The translations under genes were made by a program, and so were the position numbers. A stretch of DNA of 64,000 bases from an uncultured Oscillospiraceae bacterium (lineage in GTDB: Bacteria; Bacillota; Clostridia; Oscillospirales; Acutalibacteraceae): NCBI GenBank assembly GCA_959601025.1, contig CAUGOD010000002.1, positions 76,877-140,876 on the forward strand. The letters run 5' to 3'. Each line of letters opens with the position of its first letter. The stretch's first letter is position 1. Below, in pieces: positions 37,532 to 46,980 of the stretch. The notes beneath the pieces are model-generated. The model ran no database searches. It saw nothing but the letters and a program-made list of their open reading frames with translations, and was not told the DNA's origin.

Positions 37532-39124
37532 TTAACCCTTCACCGTTTCCGCAACCGCTTCGGCGGGGACGGTCGCTTCGGCGGGGGCGGCCTCTTCAGT
37601 CGGCGCGGCCTCCTCATAAAAAGCGGGGTTCGGCGCGCTGCCCTTCCACCGGCCGGCGGAGGCGATGCGGCTGAACACAAGGCAGAGCGCCACGGAAAGC
37701 ACCATCGCCAGGCAGGCGAAATGCGGGCCGAGGTCCTTCACCGCCCCGAAGAAGGGGAGGGAAACCGAGGGGAGGAACAGCTTGCAGACCACCGGCGGCA
37801 GGGCAACGAAAAAGCCGCCCAGCATCCCGGCCCAGGCGCCGGCCCGGTTAATCCCCTTCCAGTACAGGGAGATCAGGTAGGGCGCGAGGAAGCTGCCGGA
37901 CAGGATTCCCCAGGAATAGGACATCATGTCGAGGATGGGGGTGTTGGAGTTGGCGATCAGGTAGGACAGCAGCACAAAGGCCGCACAGAGCGCCTTGGTG
38001 ACCAGCGCCGCTCGGCGCTTATCCATGCCGGGGAAAAGACGGTCCTGGATAAAGTCCATCGTCAGGGTGGAGGAGGCGGTGATGGTGATGGAGGCGAGGG
38101 TGGAGACCGATGCTGAAATCAGCAGCACTAGCACCACGCCGACCAGGATTGTGGGCAGATCGGCCTGCGCCAGCATATTGGGGATGAGATAGTCCGGATG
38201 CCCCGCGCCTCCCGCCGGCGGAGAGGGGAGTTCGCTGAAGAACAGGCGGGAAAGGGAGCCGATGAAATAGCCGCCTCCGGCGATGACGAGGGCGAAAAGG
38301 GTGGAAATCACCGTTCCCCGGCGCACCTCGTGGTCGTCCCGGATGCCGTAATATTTGTGGATCATCTGGGGAAGGCCCCAGGTGCCGAAAGAGGTCATCA
38401 GCACCGTCGCCCACAGGCCGATGTGATCCTTAACTCCCAGATTCAGGTCGGCGGTTTTGGCCGTGATGGCCTCCAGTCCGGTCTGCAGGCCGCCCACCTG
38501 GCGGCAGCGGACGATGGCCACGATCAGGGCGGATACCCCGAACAGCATGACGATCCCCTGGACGAAATCCGCCTTCAGGGTGGCGACGTAGCCGCCGAGG
38601 ATGACGATCAGGGCCGCCGCGACCGCAATCACCACCATACAGACCCGTTCGTCGATCCCGAGCAGAACCGCGCACACGCTGGTCAGCCCCTTGTACACCG
38701 AAGCGGAATAGGGCAGCAGGAAAATAAAAATTACCGCTACGGCGAACCGCTTCATTGCCGTGCTTTCAAAACGCTTGGCGAAAAACTGCGGCATGGATTT
38801 GATTTTATGCCGGCGGGTGGTCTCCCTCGTCCGGCGGGCGAGCACCAGCCAGGCAAGAAGGGAGCCAAAGATTGCGTTCCCAATGCCGGGTAAAACGCCC
38901 CATATGCCGTATTTCCAGCCAGTGGAACCGGCGTAACCGATGAACATGACCGCAGAGAAATACGCGGTGCCGTAGGAAAGGGCTGAAACCCACGCGCCGG
39001 CGTTCCGCCCGCCGACGGTAAAATCGGTGATGCTTTTGGAACTGCGCGTGCTGATCAGCCCGATCACCAGCATAAAGACGATATAGACGCCGATGGTCAG
39101 CCAAATGACGGTTTCCTTGGGCAA
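37532..39124 (-). CDS. Sodium:solute symporter (SSS family)
   Basis: 530 residues with about 13 transmembrane segments. Family hallmarks are FTVGGRNAGAWVSALSYGTAYFSAVMFIGYAG near the N-terminus, PQFFAKRFESTAMKRFA and LISASVSTLASITITASSTLTMDFI in the middle. The substrate (amino acid, sugar or organic acid) cannot be read from sequence. The start is a TTG at 39124 with a strong GAGGAGGG five bases upstream. The last about 30 residues are Ala/Glu-rich and hydrophilic. It is divergent from the AraC regulator across 508 bases. Confidence 0.9.
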   Translation of the reverse strand: MPKETVIWLTIGVYIVFMLVIGLISTRSSKSITDFTVGGRNAGAWVSALSYGTAYFSAVMFIGYAGSTGWKYGIWGVLPGIGNAIFGSLLAWLVLARRTRETTRRHKIKSMPQFFAKRFESTAMKRFAVAVIFIFLLPYSASVYKGLTSVCAVLLGIDERVCMVVIAVAAALIVILGGYVATLKADFVQGIVMLFGVSALIVAIVRCRQVGGLQTGLEAITAKTADLNLGVKDHIGLWATVLMTSFGTWGLPQMIHKYYGIRDDHEVRRGTVISTLFALVIAGGGYFIGSLSRLFFSELPSPPAGGAGHPDYLIPNMLAQADLPTILVGVVLVLLISASVSTLASITITASSTLTMDFIQDRLFPGMDKRRAALVTKALCAAFVLLSYLIANSNTPILDMMSYSWGILSGSFLAPYLISLYWKGINRAGAWAGMLGGFFVALPPVVCKLFLPSVSLPFFGAVKDLGPHFACLAMVLSVALCLVFSRIASAGRWKGSAPNPAFYEEAAPTEEAAPAEATVPAEAVAETVKG

Positions 39125-39451
39125 GGGAATCCCTCCTCGTTGCTTTGCCGCTTTAAACCGCAGCGGTTTAAAGCAAGTATGTCGCTTTCATCTTACAGGA
39201 ACCCAACCGAAAAAGCAAGGCTTATTTTTCATGTGGGAGTAAACAGAAGCGAACCCATGGTGGAGAAGGTGTGGACGGAGAAAGGGGATAGGTGGATAGG
39301 AGGAATGGAGAATTGGAGGATTGGAGAGTAACGATATTTGAAAGCACGAATACGAACAGGGCGGATACATAGGATAGTACATGATTCATAAATTGTACAA
39401 TTTACAAGGCCTTTCCAACGCCTTTTTGCAAAGAAAGTTTTGCGAAATCGG

Positions 39452-39480
39452 TTGAATATCCACGAAAACAGGGCTATAAT
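39452..39480 (+). promoter_or_regulatory. Promoter of the araC-type gene
   Basis: TTGAAT at 39452-39457 and TATAAT at 39475-39480 with 17 bases between. The untranslated leader is about 145 bases. The rest of the gap 39125-39632 shows only short GGA-rich direct repeats at 39275-39330 and no gene. Confidence 0.7.
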
Positions 39481-39632
39481 GAAAAAAACAGCGCATGCCG
39501 CCCGCGACGGAGGCACAGAATGATTTGCACATTCTTCAACCGTGCGGAGCGGCTTCCGGCGCTGCCGGGATATTGCTGGATCGCTGAAACAAGGGAAAGC
39601 GGAAAGAATCCGCCGGAAAGGAGGGAAAACGG

Positions 39633-40559
39633 ATGGCCGTGCTCAGCCGGGACTACTACGATTGTACGGTTATGCTGTCCTACGAGTGGGAGGAAACCTT
39701 CCAGCACCGTCCGCCGAAAGGGTGTCTTCAGATGATCCTGATCGAGGAGGGATGCGTGACCCTGCGTCTCAATCAGGATCGTTGTTTTTTACAGGCGGGC
39801 GCGCTGCTGTTCCTGCACGATGGAATCAAAATGGAGCGGCTGTACAGCCACGACCTGCGTGCGAAGTCGGTGGCTTTTGGTCCTGGGTTCGTCAACCTCA
39901 ACCTGACGATTGACAATATCCGGCGGGAGGATTTCGAACTGCTCCGCCAGCAATACGGCTATCCTTCGTTTCATCTGTTCCTGGACTGGAGCTACGCCTA
40001 CACCGGCGTTCTGCCGCTGGATACCCTGTCGCTCTCCAAGGCCTCCGAGCTGATGAGCGCGGCGATCCACGAGCTGGACGCGCATACCGATGGCTACTGG
40101 CCCTGCCGCGCACGGGTGAATCTGCTGGAGCTGCTCCAACTGGCCGAGCGGGAGTACACGCGGTATATGGGCGATAATATCATGGCCACGCCATTGGCCC
40201 GCAACGTGCTGGACTATATCCACACCAATTACGACAAGGATATCACCGTAGAATCGCTTTGCGAGATGTACCATACCAACCACACCACCCTCCTCAGGGA
40301 CTTCCGGGTATTGACCGGGATGACCATCGGCCAGTATATCCTGCAGTACAAGCTGGGGCTGGCGAGGGAAGCGCTGCTCTTTACCTCCCTGAGTATCGAA
40401 GAAATCGCGATCACCTGCGGATTCAAACAGGCGGCGTATTTCTCCCGGATGTTCCGCCGCGCGGAAGGTATGCCGCCCGGCCAGTTTCGTACGCAGAAGG
40501 TGAAGCAGCGCAAGGCGGCCAAGGGTGGTTTCCTGGAGGAGCAGTGGTTAGGGCGATGA
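39633..40559 (+). CDS. AraC-family transcriptional regulator
   Basis: 308 residues. The N-terminal part is a cupin-like sensing domain (MILIEEGCVTLRLNQDRCFLQAG); the C-terminal part from about 190 holds two helix-turn-helix units: YDKDITVESLCEMYHTNHTTLLRDF and TSLSIEEIAITCGFKQAAYFSRMFRRAEGMPPGQF. It has the AraC family arrangement. It lies between the symporter gene and the GH13 gene, so it may respond to a carbohydrate. GGAAAGGAGGG precedes the ATG. A hairpin overlaps its stop codon. Confidence 0.88.
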   Translation: MAVLSRDYYDCTVMLSYEWEETFQHRPPKGCLQMILIEEGCVTLRLNQDRCFLQAGALLFLHDGIKMERLYSHDLRAKSVAFGPGFVNLNLTIDNIRREDFELLRQQYGYPSFHLFLDWSYAYTGVLPLDTLSLSKASELMSAAIHELDAHTDGYWPCRARVNLLELLQLAEREYTRYMGDNIMATPLARNVLDYIHTNYDKDITVESLCEMYHTNHTTLLRDFRVLTGMTIGQYILQYKLGLAREALLFTSLSIEEIAITCGFKQAAYFSRMFRRAEGMPPGQFRTQKVKQRKAAKGGFLEEQWLGR

Positions 40560-40580
40560 AGCCTTCCCGCTTCATCGCCC
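40551..40580 (+). promoter_or_regulatory. Hairpin over the araC stop codon
   Basis: Arms 40551-40561 and 40570-40580 (GGGCGATGAAG / CTTCATCGCCC) enclose an 8-base loop; the TGA is in the left arm. There is no T-run, so this may stabilise the 3' end. Confidence 0.5.
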
Positions 40581-40632
40581 ATCCTGCACCGGGAGGAGGA
40601 ATCGCCGCTGTCTTCGTCCGGAAGGAATTCCT

Positions 40633-40662
40633 TGCGCGCCGAAAGGTGGCGCGCATTTTTTT
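40633..40662 (+). terminator. Terminator after the araC-type gene
   Basis: Arms 40633-40640 and 40648-40655 (TGCGCGCC / GGCGCGCA) with a 7-base loop and seven T's. Confidence 0.8.
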
Positions 40663-40822
40663 GCAGAACGGTTCCTTTGGCCCGCTCTCTTTTTTCGCTT
40701 GATTCCACGGCGAAAAAGAATCATAATAGAAAACGGCGCATTCCGGGGAGTCCCCCGTTTTCTTCCAGCGATAAGGGGAGCGCCCCTTTTTCGATCTTAT
40801 TAATCATAAAGGAGCCTCAGCG

Positions 40823-42733
40823 ATGACGCCTTTGCAAGCCCTGTTTGATTCCCGTGATGAACGCTATCGTTCCCCCTTCGGCGCACAGCCGGCGGGGAGG
40901 GCGGTCTTTTTCCGTATTCTCCTCCCCCGGGAATGGGGCTGTACCGGCGCGCGGCTCTGCGTACGGCAGGCGGCGGTGGATGTGGAGAAAGAGGGCGAGC
41001 TGCCGCCCGCCCGGTCCTCCATGTTCTGGGCCGGGATGGAAGGAGAGGATCGGGAATGGTGGGATGTGCATTATACCCCCGCCGTTCCCGCGCTTTACTG
41101 GTACTGGTTTGAACTGGACACGGCGCAGGGGCCGCGGACGCTTGCCCGCCTTCCCGACGGGACGGCGTCGGAGGCGGAAGGGGCGGGGGCGTCCTGCTGG
41201 CAGCTGACCGCTTATGATCCGGCGTTTGCTACGCCGGACTGGCTGGCCGGCGGGATATTTTATCAGGTGTTCCCCGACCGCTTTGCCCGTTCCGGCGCGC
41301 CAAAGGAGAACGTGCCGTCCGGCCGCGTGCTGCGGGAGGATTGGGGCGGACAGCCGGACTGGCGTCCGGACGAACAGGGCATGGTGCGGAACAACGACTA
41401 TTTCGGCGGCGATTTCCGGGGACTGGAAAGCCGGCTGGACCGACTGAAGGAGCTGGGGGTCACCTGCCTGTATCTCAACCCGGTTTTTGAAGCGCATTCC
41501 AACCACCGGTACGACACGGCCGACTATACCCGCGTGGATCCGCTGCTCGGGACCGAGGAGGATTTTCGTTCTCTGCTGCGGACGGCGGCCCAGCTCGGCA
41601 TCCGCGTGATATTGGACGGGGTGTTCAGCCACACCGGCGCGGACAGCGTCTATTTTAACCGGGAGGGCCGGTATCCCGGCCTTGGGGCGTATCAGTCCCC
41701 GCAGTCTCCCTGGTTTCACTGGTATCGTTTCGAGCGCTGGCCGGAGAAATACGATGCGTGGTGGGGCTTCCCCACCCTGCCGGAGGTGAACGAGAACGAC
41801 GCGGGCTTCCGGGACTATATCCTCGGCAGGGACGGCGTGGCGCGGAGCCGTCTGCGGCAGGGCGCGGCCGGCTGGCGGCTGGACGTGGCGGACGAACTGC
41901 CGGACGAATTCCTGGACGGGATGCGTCGGGCGGTGAAGGCCGAAGACCCGGACGCACTCCTTCTCGGCGAGGTGTGGGAGGACGCGAGCAATAAGGCGAG
42001 CTACGGCCGCCGTCGCCGGTATCTCCTGGGCGGACAGCTGGACAGCGTGATGAATTATCCCTTCCGCGCCGCCATCCTCGATTTTTTGCGGGAGGGGGAG
42101 CCGGCGGTATTTTTTCAACGGGTCCTGGATATTGTGGAAAACTACCCGCCTCAGGCGCTCCGGCTGTTGATGAACCACATCGGCACCCACGACACCGAGC
42201 GGGCGATCACCCTGCTGGCGGGGGAACCCGCCGAAGGGCGCGGCCGGGAATGGCAGGCCGCGCAAACGCTTTCCCCTGACCAGAGGGAGCGGGGACTGCG
42301 GCGGATGCGGCTGGCCTCCGCGCTGCAATATACGCTGCCCGGCGTCCCCTGTGTGTATTACGGGGACGAGGCCGGGATGGAGGGCTACCGCGACCCCTTC
42401 AACCGCGGCTGCTATCCGTGGGGACAGGAGGACGCCGGGCTGCTGCACTGGTACCGCCGGCTCGGCCAGCTACGCAGGGCCTGTCCCGCGCTGAGGGAGG
42501 GCGTTTTCCGCCCGCTGGACTCTGCGCCCGGCGCGCTCTGCTATGAACGGCGGGACGGCGATTCCCTCCTGCTGTGCGGGGTGAACGCCGGGGAGGGGGA
42601 CGCATTCCTTTCACTGCCGGAAGAGTGGCGGGGTGGGACGGTCAGCATGGGGAACGGCCGGATCGAGGGGAATGTTCTCCGCCTGCCGCCGCTCGGCTGC
42701 GCCCTCGCAACGCTGGAAACCGGGAATCTATAG
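40823..42733 (+). CDS. GH13 alpha-glycosidase (neopullulanase/cyclomaltodextrinase type)
   Basis: 636 residues. An N-terminal beta domain (about 1-140) precedes the barrel, which starts GGIFYQVFPDRFARSG. Catalytic residues by family pattern are Asp354 in GWRLDVADELPDEF (nucleophile), Glu383 in LLGEVWEDA (acid/base) and Asp457 in HIGTHDTERA. Substrate is probably maltodextrin or cyclodextrin and the enzyme likely cytosolic since no signal peptide is seen. AAAGGAG precedes the ATG. The serine hydrolase gene follows 38 bases later. Confidence 0.9.
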   Translation: MTPLQALFDSRDERYRSPFGAQPAGRAVFFRILLPREWGCTGARLCVRQAAVDVEKEGELPPARSSMFWAGMEGEDREWWDVHYTPAVPALYWYWFELDTAQGPRTLARLPDGTASEAEGAGASCWQLTAYDPAFATPDWLAGGIFYQVFPDRFARSGAPKENVPSGRVLREDWGGQPDWRPDEQGMVRNNDYFGGDFRGLESRLDRLKELGVTCLYLNPVFEAHSNHRYDTADYTRVDPLLGTEEDFRSLLRTAAQLGIRVILDGVFSHTGADSVYFNREGRYPGLGAYQSPQSPWFHWYRFERWPEKYDAWWGFPTLPEVNENDAGFRDYILGRDGVARSRLRQGAAGWRLDVADELPDEFLDGMRRAVKAEDPDALLLGEVWEDASNKASYGRRRRYLLGGQLDSVMNYPFRAAILDFLREGEPAVFFQRVLDIVENYPPQALRLLMNHIGTHDTERAITLLAGEPAEGRGREWQAAQTLSPDQRERGLRRMRLASALQYTLPGVPCVYYGDEAGMEGYRDPFNRGCYPWGQEDAGLLHWYRRLGQLRRACPALREGVFRPLDSAPGALCYERRDGDSLLLCGVNAGEGDAFLSLPEEWRGGTVSMGNGRIEGNVLRLPPLGCALATLETGNL

Positions 42734-42771
42734 AACAGGTTCAGATAACAGGTAACGGGGAGGAAACGGCG

Positions 42772-43653
42772 ATGATCGAAGCGCTTAAGCGGGAAATGGG
42801 GAAGCCGGATACCCATGTGTTCCGGTTTGTTTACGTCAAGGATGGGGAATGGACCGAGCATGAGTTCCAGCCGATGGTCCAGCGGCTGGACTGCTTCTCC
42901 GTCACCAAGAGCTTCACCGCCACCGCGGTCGGCATCGCGCAGGACGAGGGATACCTGTCGGTGGACGACCCGATTTCCCGCTTTTTTGAGGAGGAGTGGC
43001 CGGCGGATGCGGACGAAAAGCTTGCCCGGGTAAAGATCCGCCATCTGCTCACCCATACCATGGGACTGGAGGAAGGCTTTCTCTTCGACCATCAGCGGTA
43101 CGCGTCGCCGGCGCGGGACTGGCTGCGTCAGGCACTGGCCGCGCCCCTGCCCTACGAGCCGGGAACCCGGTTTACCTACAGCAATTCCACTATCTACCTG
43201 CTGTCCCGCCTCATCAAAAAGGCGACCGGGCGGCGGACGGAGGACTATTTGCAGGAGAAGCTGATGAATCCCCTCGGCGTAGGGGAAATCGCGTGGGAGC
43301 ACGACCCGGACGGGGAGACCTTCGGCGCGGCCGGGCTGTTTATGTCCGCCCGGGACATGGCGAAGCTGGGCCTGCTCTACCTCGGCGGCGGGATATACGG
43401 GGGGAAACGCCTCCTGTCGGCCGACTGGGTGCGGGAGGCGACCCGTCCCCAGATCACCGAGGCCGGCGGGGAGTATTACGGCTACGGCTTCTGGCTTTAC
43501 CCGGGGCTGGGCTTCGCCGCCACTGGCGCGTACAGCCAGGTCATCCTCGCCATGCCGGAGGACAACGCCGTTCTCGCCGCCCACGCATACAACGCGGGGG
43601 GCTTCGATTATCCGGAAATGATCCGGCGGATCAAAGCGTCCGGCGTACGGTAA
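42772..43653 (+). CDS. Beta-lactamase-related serine hydrolase
   Basis: 293 residues from ATG 42772 (GGGGAGGAAA upstream). The class C-like motifs are S43-V-T-K46 in CFSVTKSFTATAVG, a YSNST tyrosine motif near 140, and an H/K-x-G-like motif later (ATGAYSQVI region is weakly similar). Such proteins include penicillin-binding proteins, esterases and D-amino-acid hydrolases. No signal peptide is visible, so it is likely cytosolic. The start is tight behind the GH13 gene and the two are probably one transcript. Confidence 0.78.
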   Translation: MIEALKREMGKPDTHVFRFVYVKDGEWTEHEFQPMVQRLDCFSVTKSFTATAVGIAQDEGYLSVDDPISRFFEEEWPADADEKLARVKIRHLLTHTMGLEEGFLFDHQRYASPARDWLRQALAAPLPYEPGTRFTYSNSTIYLLSRLIKKATGRRTEDYLQEKLMNPLGVGEIAWEHDPDGETFGAAGLFMSARDMAKLGLLYLGGGIYGGKRLLSADWVREATRPQITEAGGEYYGYGFWLYPGLGFAATGAYSQVILAMPEDNAVLAAHAYNAGGFDYPEMIRRIKASGVR

Positions 43654-43698
43654 GGGTTTGGCGGGGCGGAAAGCCCGTTGACGGAAGGAGGGAACGGC

Positions 43699-44184
43699 GT
43701 GACGGATTGGCTCGGGCACTTCGGTTTTTCCTATATGGGGCTTATCTATCTGCTGCTGCTGTTTATCCCAAATCTGCTTTGGGCGAAGCATCCCCCCGCG
43801 GGCTATCGCAGCGGCGGGGAAAACCGCGTGCTGCTTGTCCTGGAGCGGGCCGGGGAGGCGCTAACCACCGCCGCCGCGCTGCTCTTTTCGGATTTCAACC
43901 CGGGTCCGCTTACGCCGTGGAGCCTGTGGCTGGCCGCGTCCCTTCTGCTGATGCTGCTGTACGAGCTATACTGGCTGCGGTATTTCCGCGGCCCGCATTC
44001 GCTGGAGGATTTCTACCGCCCGTTCCTGGGCGTACCCGTGCCGGGCGCGAGCCTGCCGGTCGCCGCGTTCCTGCTGCTGGGAATCTACGGGCGGGTGATC
44101 GGGATGCTTCTGGCGGCGCTTGTGCTGGGGGTCGGCCATATCGGCGTCCATCTCCAGCATTGGCGGGAGCTCCGGGAGCGGTGA
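43699..44184 (+). CDS. Small integral membrane protein, function unknown
   Basis: 161 residues from the GTG at 43699, with GGAAGGAGGGAA before it; the frame could start earlier but has no site. Four hydrophobic segments: MGLIYLLLLFIPNLLWA, a middle pair around LWLAASLLLMLLYELYWL, and two near the end (FLLLGIYGRVIG and MLLAALVLGVGHIGVHLQ). A conserved-looking LLWAKHPPAGY and final His-rich GHIGVHLQHW are seen. I do not recognise the family with confidence. It may be cotranscribed with the two genes upstream. Confidence 0.6.
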   Translation: MTDWLGHFGFSYMGLIYLLLLFIPNLLWAKHPPAGYRSGGENRVLLVLERAGEALTTAAALLFSDFNPGPLTPWSLWLAASLLLMLLYELYWLRYFRGPHSLEDFYRPFLGVPVPGASLPVAAFLLLGIYGRVIGMLLAALVLGVGHIGVHLQHWRELRER

Positions 44185-44304
44185 TTCCATCGCATAATTC
44201 CGGGCTCGTTGAGGCGCTGCCCTGAAATCCGCAGGCTTTACACCGAAAAACGACAAACAGGCGTGCTAAAATAGACGCTGCCTATATAGGGGGAACCGTA
44301 CGCG

Positions 44305-46092
44305 ATGAATCATTCGGCTGAGAGAAAGAACGGAAAAACCAGCGGAAAACAGAAAAAAACGACGACGGAACGGCCGCTGCTGCGGCCGTTTATCCGCTAT
44401 TATAAGCCTCACTGGAAGCTGTTCGCTCTCGATATGTTCTGCGCGCTGATGATTGCCGCGGTGGACCTGCTTTTCCCGATGGTTTCCCGGTACGCAATGC
44501 AGCATATGCTGCCGGAGAACGCCTACGCCGCCTTTTTCGGGGTGATGGCGGCGCTGCTGCTGGCCTATGTCCTGCGGGCGGGCTTCCAGTATTTCGTCGG
44601 GTACTGGGGGCACCTTCTCGGCGTATATATGGAGGTGGACATGCGGCAGGACCTGTTCTGCCATCTGCAGAAGCTGTCCTTCCGTTTTTACGATAAGAAC
44701 CGCACCGGCAGCCTGATGTCCCGGGTGGTGAACGACCTGTTCGAGGTGGTGGAGCTGGCCCATCACGGGCCGGAGGACCTGTTTATCTCGCTGGTCACCC
44801 TGATCGGCGCGCTGGTCATGCTGGCGACGATCCAGTGGAAGCTGGCGCTGGTGGTCTTTATTCTGGTGCCTCTGATCGTCGCGTTCACCGTTTTCCGCCG
44901 GAAGCGGATGTCCGCCGCCTCCGCCCGGGTGAAGGAGCGGACGGCGGGGATCAACGCGGATATCGAATCCAGCATTTCGGGTGCGCGCACTGCCAAGGCT
45001 TTCACCAACGAGCCGTATGAGATCGAGCGGTTCGAGAGGGGAAACGTCCAGTACCGGGGCGCGAAACGGGAGTTTTACCGGCAGATGGGCATTTTCCAGG
45101 CCGGGATGGATTTCCTGACCAGCATCATGAACGTGGCGGTGATTGCCTTCGGCGGGGTGCTGATTATGGGCGGCTCCCTCAGTTATATCGACCTGATTAC
45201 CTTCACTTTATACGTCGGCGCCTTTTTGCAGCCGATCCGCCGGCTTTCCTCCTTTGTGGAGCAGTATACCACCGGCATGGCGGGCTTCCGCCGCTTTCAG
45301 GAGCTGATGGCGGTAGAGCCGGAGATCGCCGACACGCCGGATGCGGCGCCCCTGACCGACGTAAAGGGGGAGATCGTTTTCCGGAATGTGACCTTTTCGT
45401 ATGACGACGACGTGCGGGTGCTCAGCGGGGTTAACCTCCGTATCCGCGCGGGGGAAACGCTGGCGCTGGTCGGCCCCTCCGGCGGGGGGAAGAGCACCCT
45501 CTGCCACCTCATCCCCCGGTTTTATGAGCCCACCGCCGGATTCATTGCGATCGACGGGCGGGATATCCGGGACGTGACCCTCGCCTCCCTGCGGGGGAGC
45601 GTCGGCATCGTCCAGCAGGACGTGTTCCTTTTTGCGGGGACGATCATGGAGAATATCCGCTACGGGCGGGTGGACGCCTCCGACGAGGAGGTGGTGGAGG
45701 CCGCAAAGCGCGCCGAAATCCACGAGGATATCCTCGCCATGCCGGACGGCTACCAGACCTATGTGGGCGAACGGGGGATGATGCTTTCCGGCGGGCAGAA
45801 GCAGCGGGTGAGCATCGCCCGCATCTTCCTGAAAAACCCGCCCATCCTGATTTTGGACGAGGCGACCTCCGCCCTGGATACCGTGACCGAGGCGCACATC
45901 CAGGCGGCGTTTGACGAACTGGCCAAAGGCCGTACCACGCTGGTGATCGCCCACCGGCTTTCCACCGTCCGCGGGGCGGACGAGATCGCCTATATCGACG
46001 GGGAGGGTATCCGCGAGATGGGCTCCCACGAGGAACTGATGGCCAGGGACGGCGAATACGCGGCGCTCTGTAAGGTGCAGTCCGCCCTCTGA
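44305..46092 (+). CDS. ABC exporter (ATP-binding/permease half-transporter)
   Basis: 595 residues. Six transmembrane spans fill residues 30-330; the ATPase has Walker A GPSGGGKST at about 397, signature LSGGQKQR and Walker B ILILDEATSALD. This is the single-chain half-transporter layout of multidrug or lipid exporters such as BmrA/MsbA; the substrate is not readable. An N-terminal Lys/Arg-rich stretch precedes the first span. A TGCTAAAAT extended -10 lies at about 44265. It is the only exporter in the window. Confidence 0.88.
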   Translation: MNHSAERKNGKTSGKQKKTTTERPLLRPFIRYYKPHWKLFALDMFCALMIAAVDLLFPMVSRYAMQHMLPENAYAAFFGVMAALLLAYVLRAGFQYFVGYWGHLLGVYMEVDMRQDLFCHLQKLSFRFYDKNRTGSLMSRVVNDLFEVVELAHHGPEDLFISLVTLIGALVMLATIQWKLALVVFILVPLIVAFTVFRRKRMSAASARVKERTAGINADIESSISGARTAKAFTNEPYEIERFERGNVQYRGAKREFYRQMGIFQAGMDFLTSIMNVAVIAFGGVLIMGGSLSYIDLITFTLYVGAFLQPIRRLSSFVEQYTTGMAGFRRFQELMAVEPEIADTPDAAPLTDVKGEIVFRNVTFSYDDDVRVLSGVNLRIRAGETLALVGPSGGGKSTLCHLIPRFYEPTAGFIAIDGRDIRDVTLASLRGSVGIVQQDVFLFAGTIMENIRYGRVDASDEEVVEAAKRAEIHEDILAMPDGYQTYVGERGMMLSGGQKQRVSIARIFLKNPPILILDEATSALDTVTEAHIQAAFDELAKGRTTLVIAHRLSTVRGADEIAYIDGEGIREMGSHEELMARDGEYAALCKVQSAL

Positions 46093-46122
46093 CGGCCGCT
46101 TTGTCAACAGGAGAGTGATTGC

Positions 46123-46296
46123 TTGAAAACCCGCATCCACCGCGACCTGGCCGAGCGGATTCGGGAGGGCTGCGAAGACCGCCTGAATGTCCGCGTCCAT
46201 CCCCGCTGGTTCGCGGTGGGGAATGTGTGTCCCGATTGTACCCATCAGCGAGTGCTGCACATGCACCGGTTGGACGCCGCCGAGCTCCCTATGGGA
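46123..46296 (+). pseudogene. N-terminal fragment of a conserved clostridial protein (zinc-phospholipase-C-like start)
   Basis: A frame starting MKTRIHRDLAERIREGC at 46123 (TTG, with GGAGAG upstream) reads RLNVRVHPRWFAVGNVCPDCTHQRVLHMHRLDAAEL and then falls into unrelated sequence and a terminator at 46321. The His, Trp, Gly-Asn and Pro-Asp pattern resembles the start of zinc-dependent phospholipase C-type proteins, which are about 200 residues longer. The gene appears truncated in place. Confidence 0.4.
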
Positions 46297-46320
46297 CGTA
46301 GAGACTCGCCGTTCCCATCA

Positions 46321-46355
46321 AAAACCGGGGAGGCCGTTGAGGCCTCCCCGGTTTT
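46321..46355. terminator. Terminator between the ABC exporter side and the SLOG gene
   Basis: Perfect 15-bp stem, arms 46321-46335 and 46341-46355, 5-base loop, TTTT on plus and AAAA on the left so it can act for both strands. The SLOG gene stop lies at 46362. Confidence 0.85.
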
Positions 46356-46361
46356 GTGCTG

Positions 46362-46835
46362 TCACACCGTTGTTTTCGCCAGATTGATTACGGGCATGCC
46401 CTTCCGCCGGGCATAATCCACGGTGTACGCCGTGCCGCCGGACGGCTGGGAAAGATAGGCGATACATACGTCGCTGTGATCGACCAGGTACCGGTTGCGC
46501 TTATGCATGCAGCCGGGATAATAGCTTTCCGAGAGAATAATCTCCTCGTCCGCCTGTGTACGGATGTATTCATACGAAGCGGCTTCCACCCGGCTCCAGC
46601 GTTTGGTCTGATCCCGGCAGGGAAGGACGAGAACGAGGAGGAGCTCAGGCAGGCTCTTTTTGAGCTTCAGCACGGTCAGCCCTGCCAGCATGTCGAACCC
46701 CAGCGCGCCGCCGGCCGCGAAGCGACGGCATCCCCGTGAAATCTGGGCAAGGATTTCCGCTTCCAGTCGCCGCTGCAAGGCGGGGATCGCCTCTCCGGGA
46801 AGGTTCCGGTGCCCGGTGAAGCAGCAGGTATCCAT
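46362..46835 (-). CDS. SLOG-family (DUF1273/YpsA-like) nucleotide-binding protein
   Basis: 157 residues. The Rossmann-like fold is marked by CCFTGHRNLPG at the N-terminus, GGALGFDMLAGLTVLKLKK in the centre, LVLPCRDQTKRW, and RNRYLVDHSDVCIAYLSQPSGGTAYTVDYA. SLOG domains bind NAD- or nucleotide-derived ligands, are related to DprA and LOG proteins, and are often linked to stress or defence signalling; the ligand here is unknown. AAAGGAGGAAG precedes the ATG. A minus-strand promoter overlaps two operators recognised by the divergent XRE gene product by inference. Confidence 0.8.
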   Translation of the reverse strand: MDTCCFTGHRNLPGEAIPALQRRLEAEILAQISRGCRRFAAGGALGFDMLAGLTVLKLKKSLPELLLVLVLPCRDQTKRWSRVEAASYEYIRTQADEEIILSESYYPGCMHKRNRYLVDHSDVCIAYLSQPSGGTAYTVDYARRKGMPVINLAKTTV

Positions 46836-46905
46836 GGGTTTCTTCCTCCTTTGGCTTGTTTCGCGATTTGCAGTGAAAGGGCCTGTCCGCAGAGAGTCGA
46901 ATTCG

Positions 46906-46956
46906 TGCTACGATATTGTAGCATATCTGAATGAGGTATGCAACAAAATAGTAGCA
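46906..46956. promoter_or_regulatory. Two dyad operators TGC(T/A)AC-N6-GTAGCA
   Basis: Operator 1 at 46906-46923 (TGCTAC-GATATT-GTAGCA) and operator 2 at 46939-46956 (TGCAAC-AAAATA-GTAGCA). Centres are 33 bases apart, about three helical turns. They lie between the divergent SLOG and XRE genes, and overlap the SLOG promoter -10 and -35. Confidence 0.65.
46915..46943 (-). promoter_or_regulatory. Promoter of the SLOG gene
   Basis: On the minus strand TTGCAT (plus 46938-46943) and TACAAT (plus 46915-46920) are 17 bases apart. Both hexamers lie within the operator dyads, so binding there would block transcription. Confidence 0.65.
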
Positions 46957-46980
46957 TTACTCTGAGGGAGTGATGTGAGG

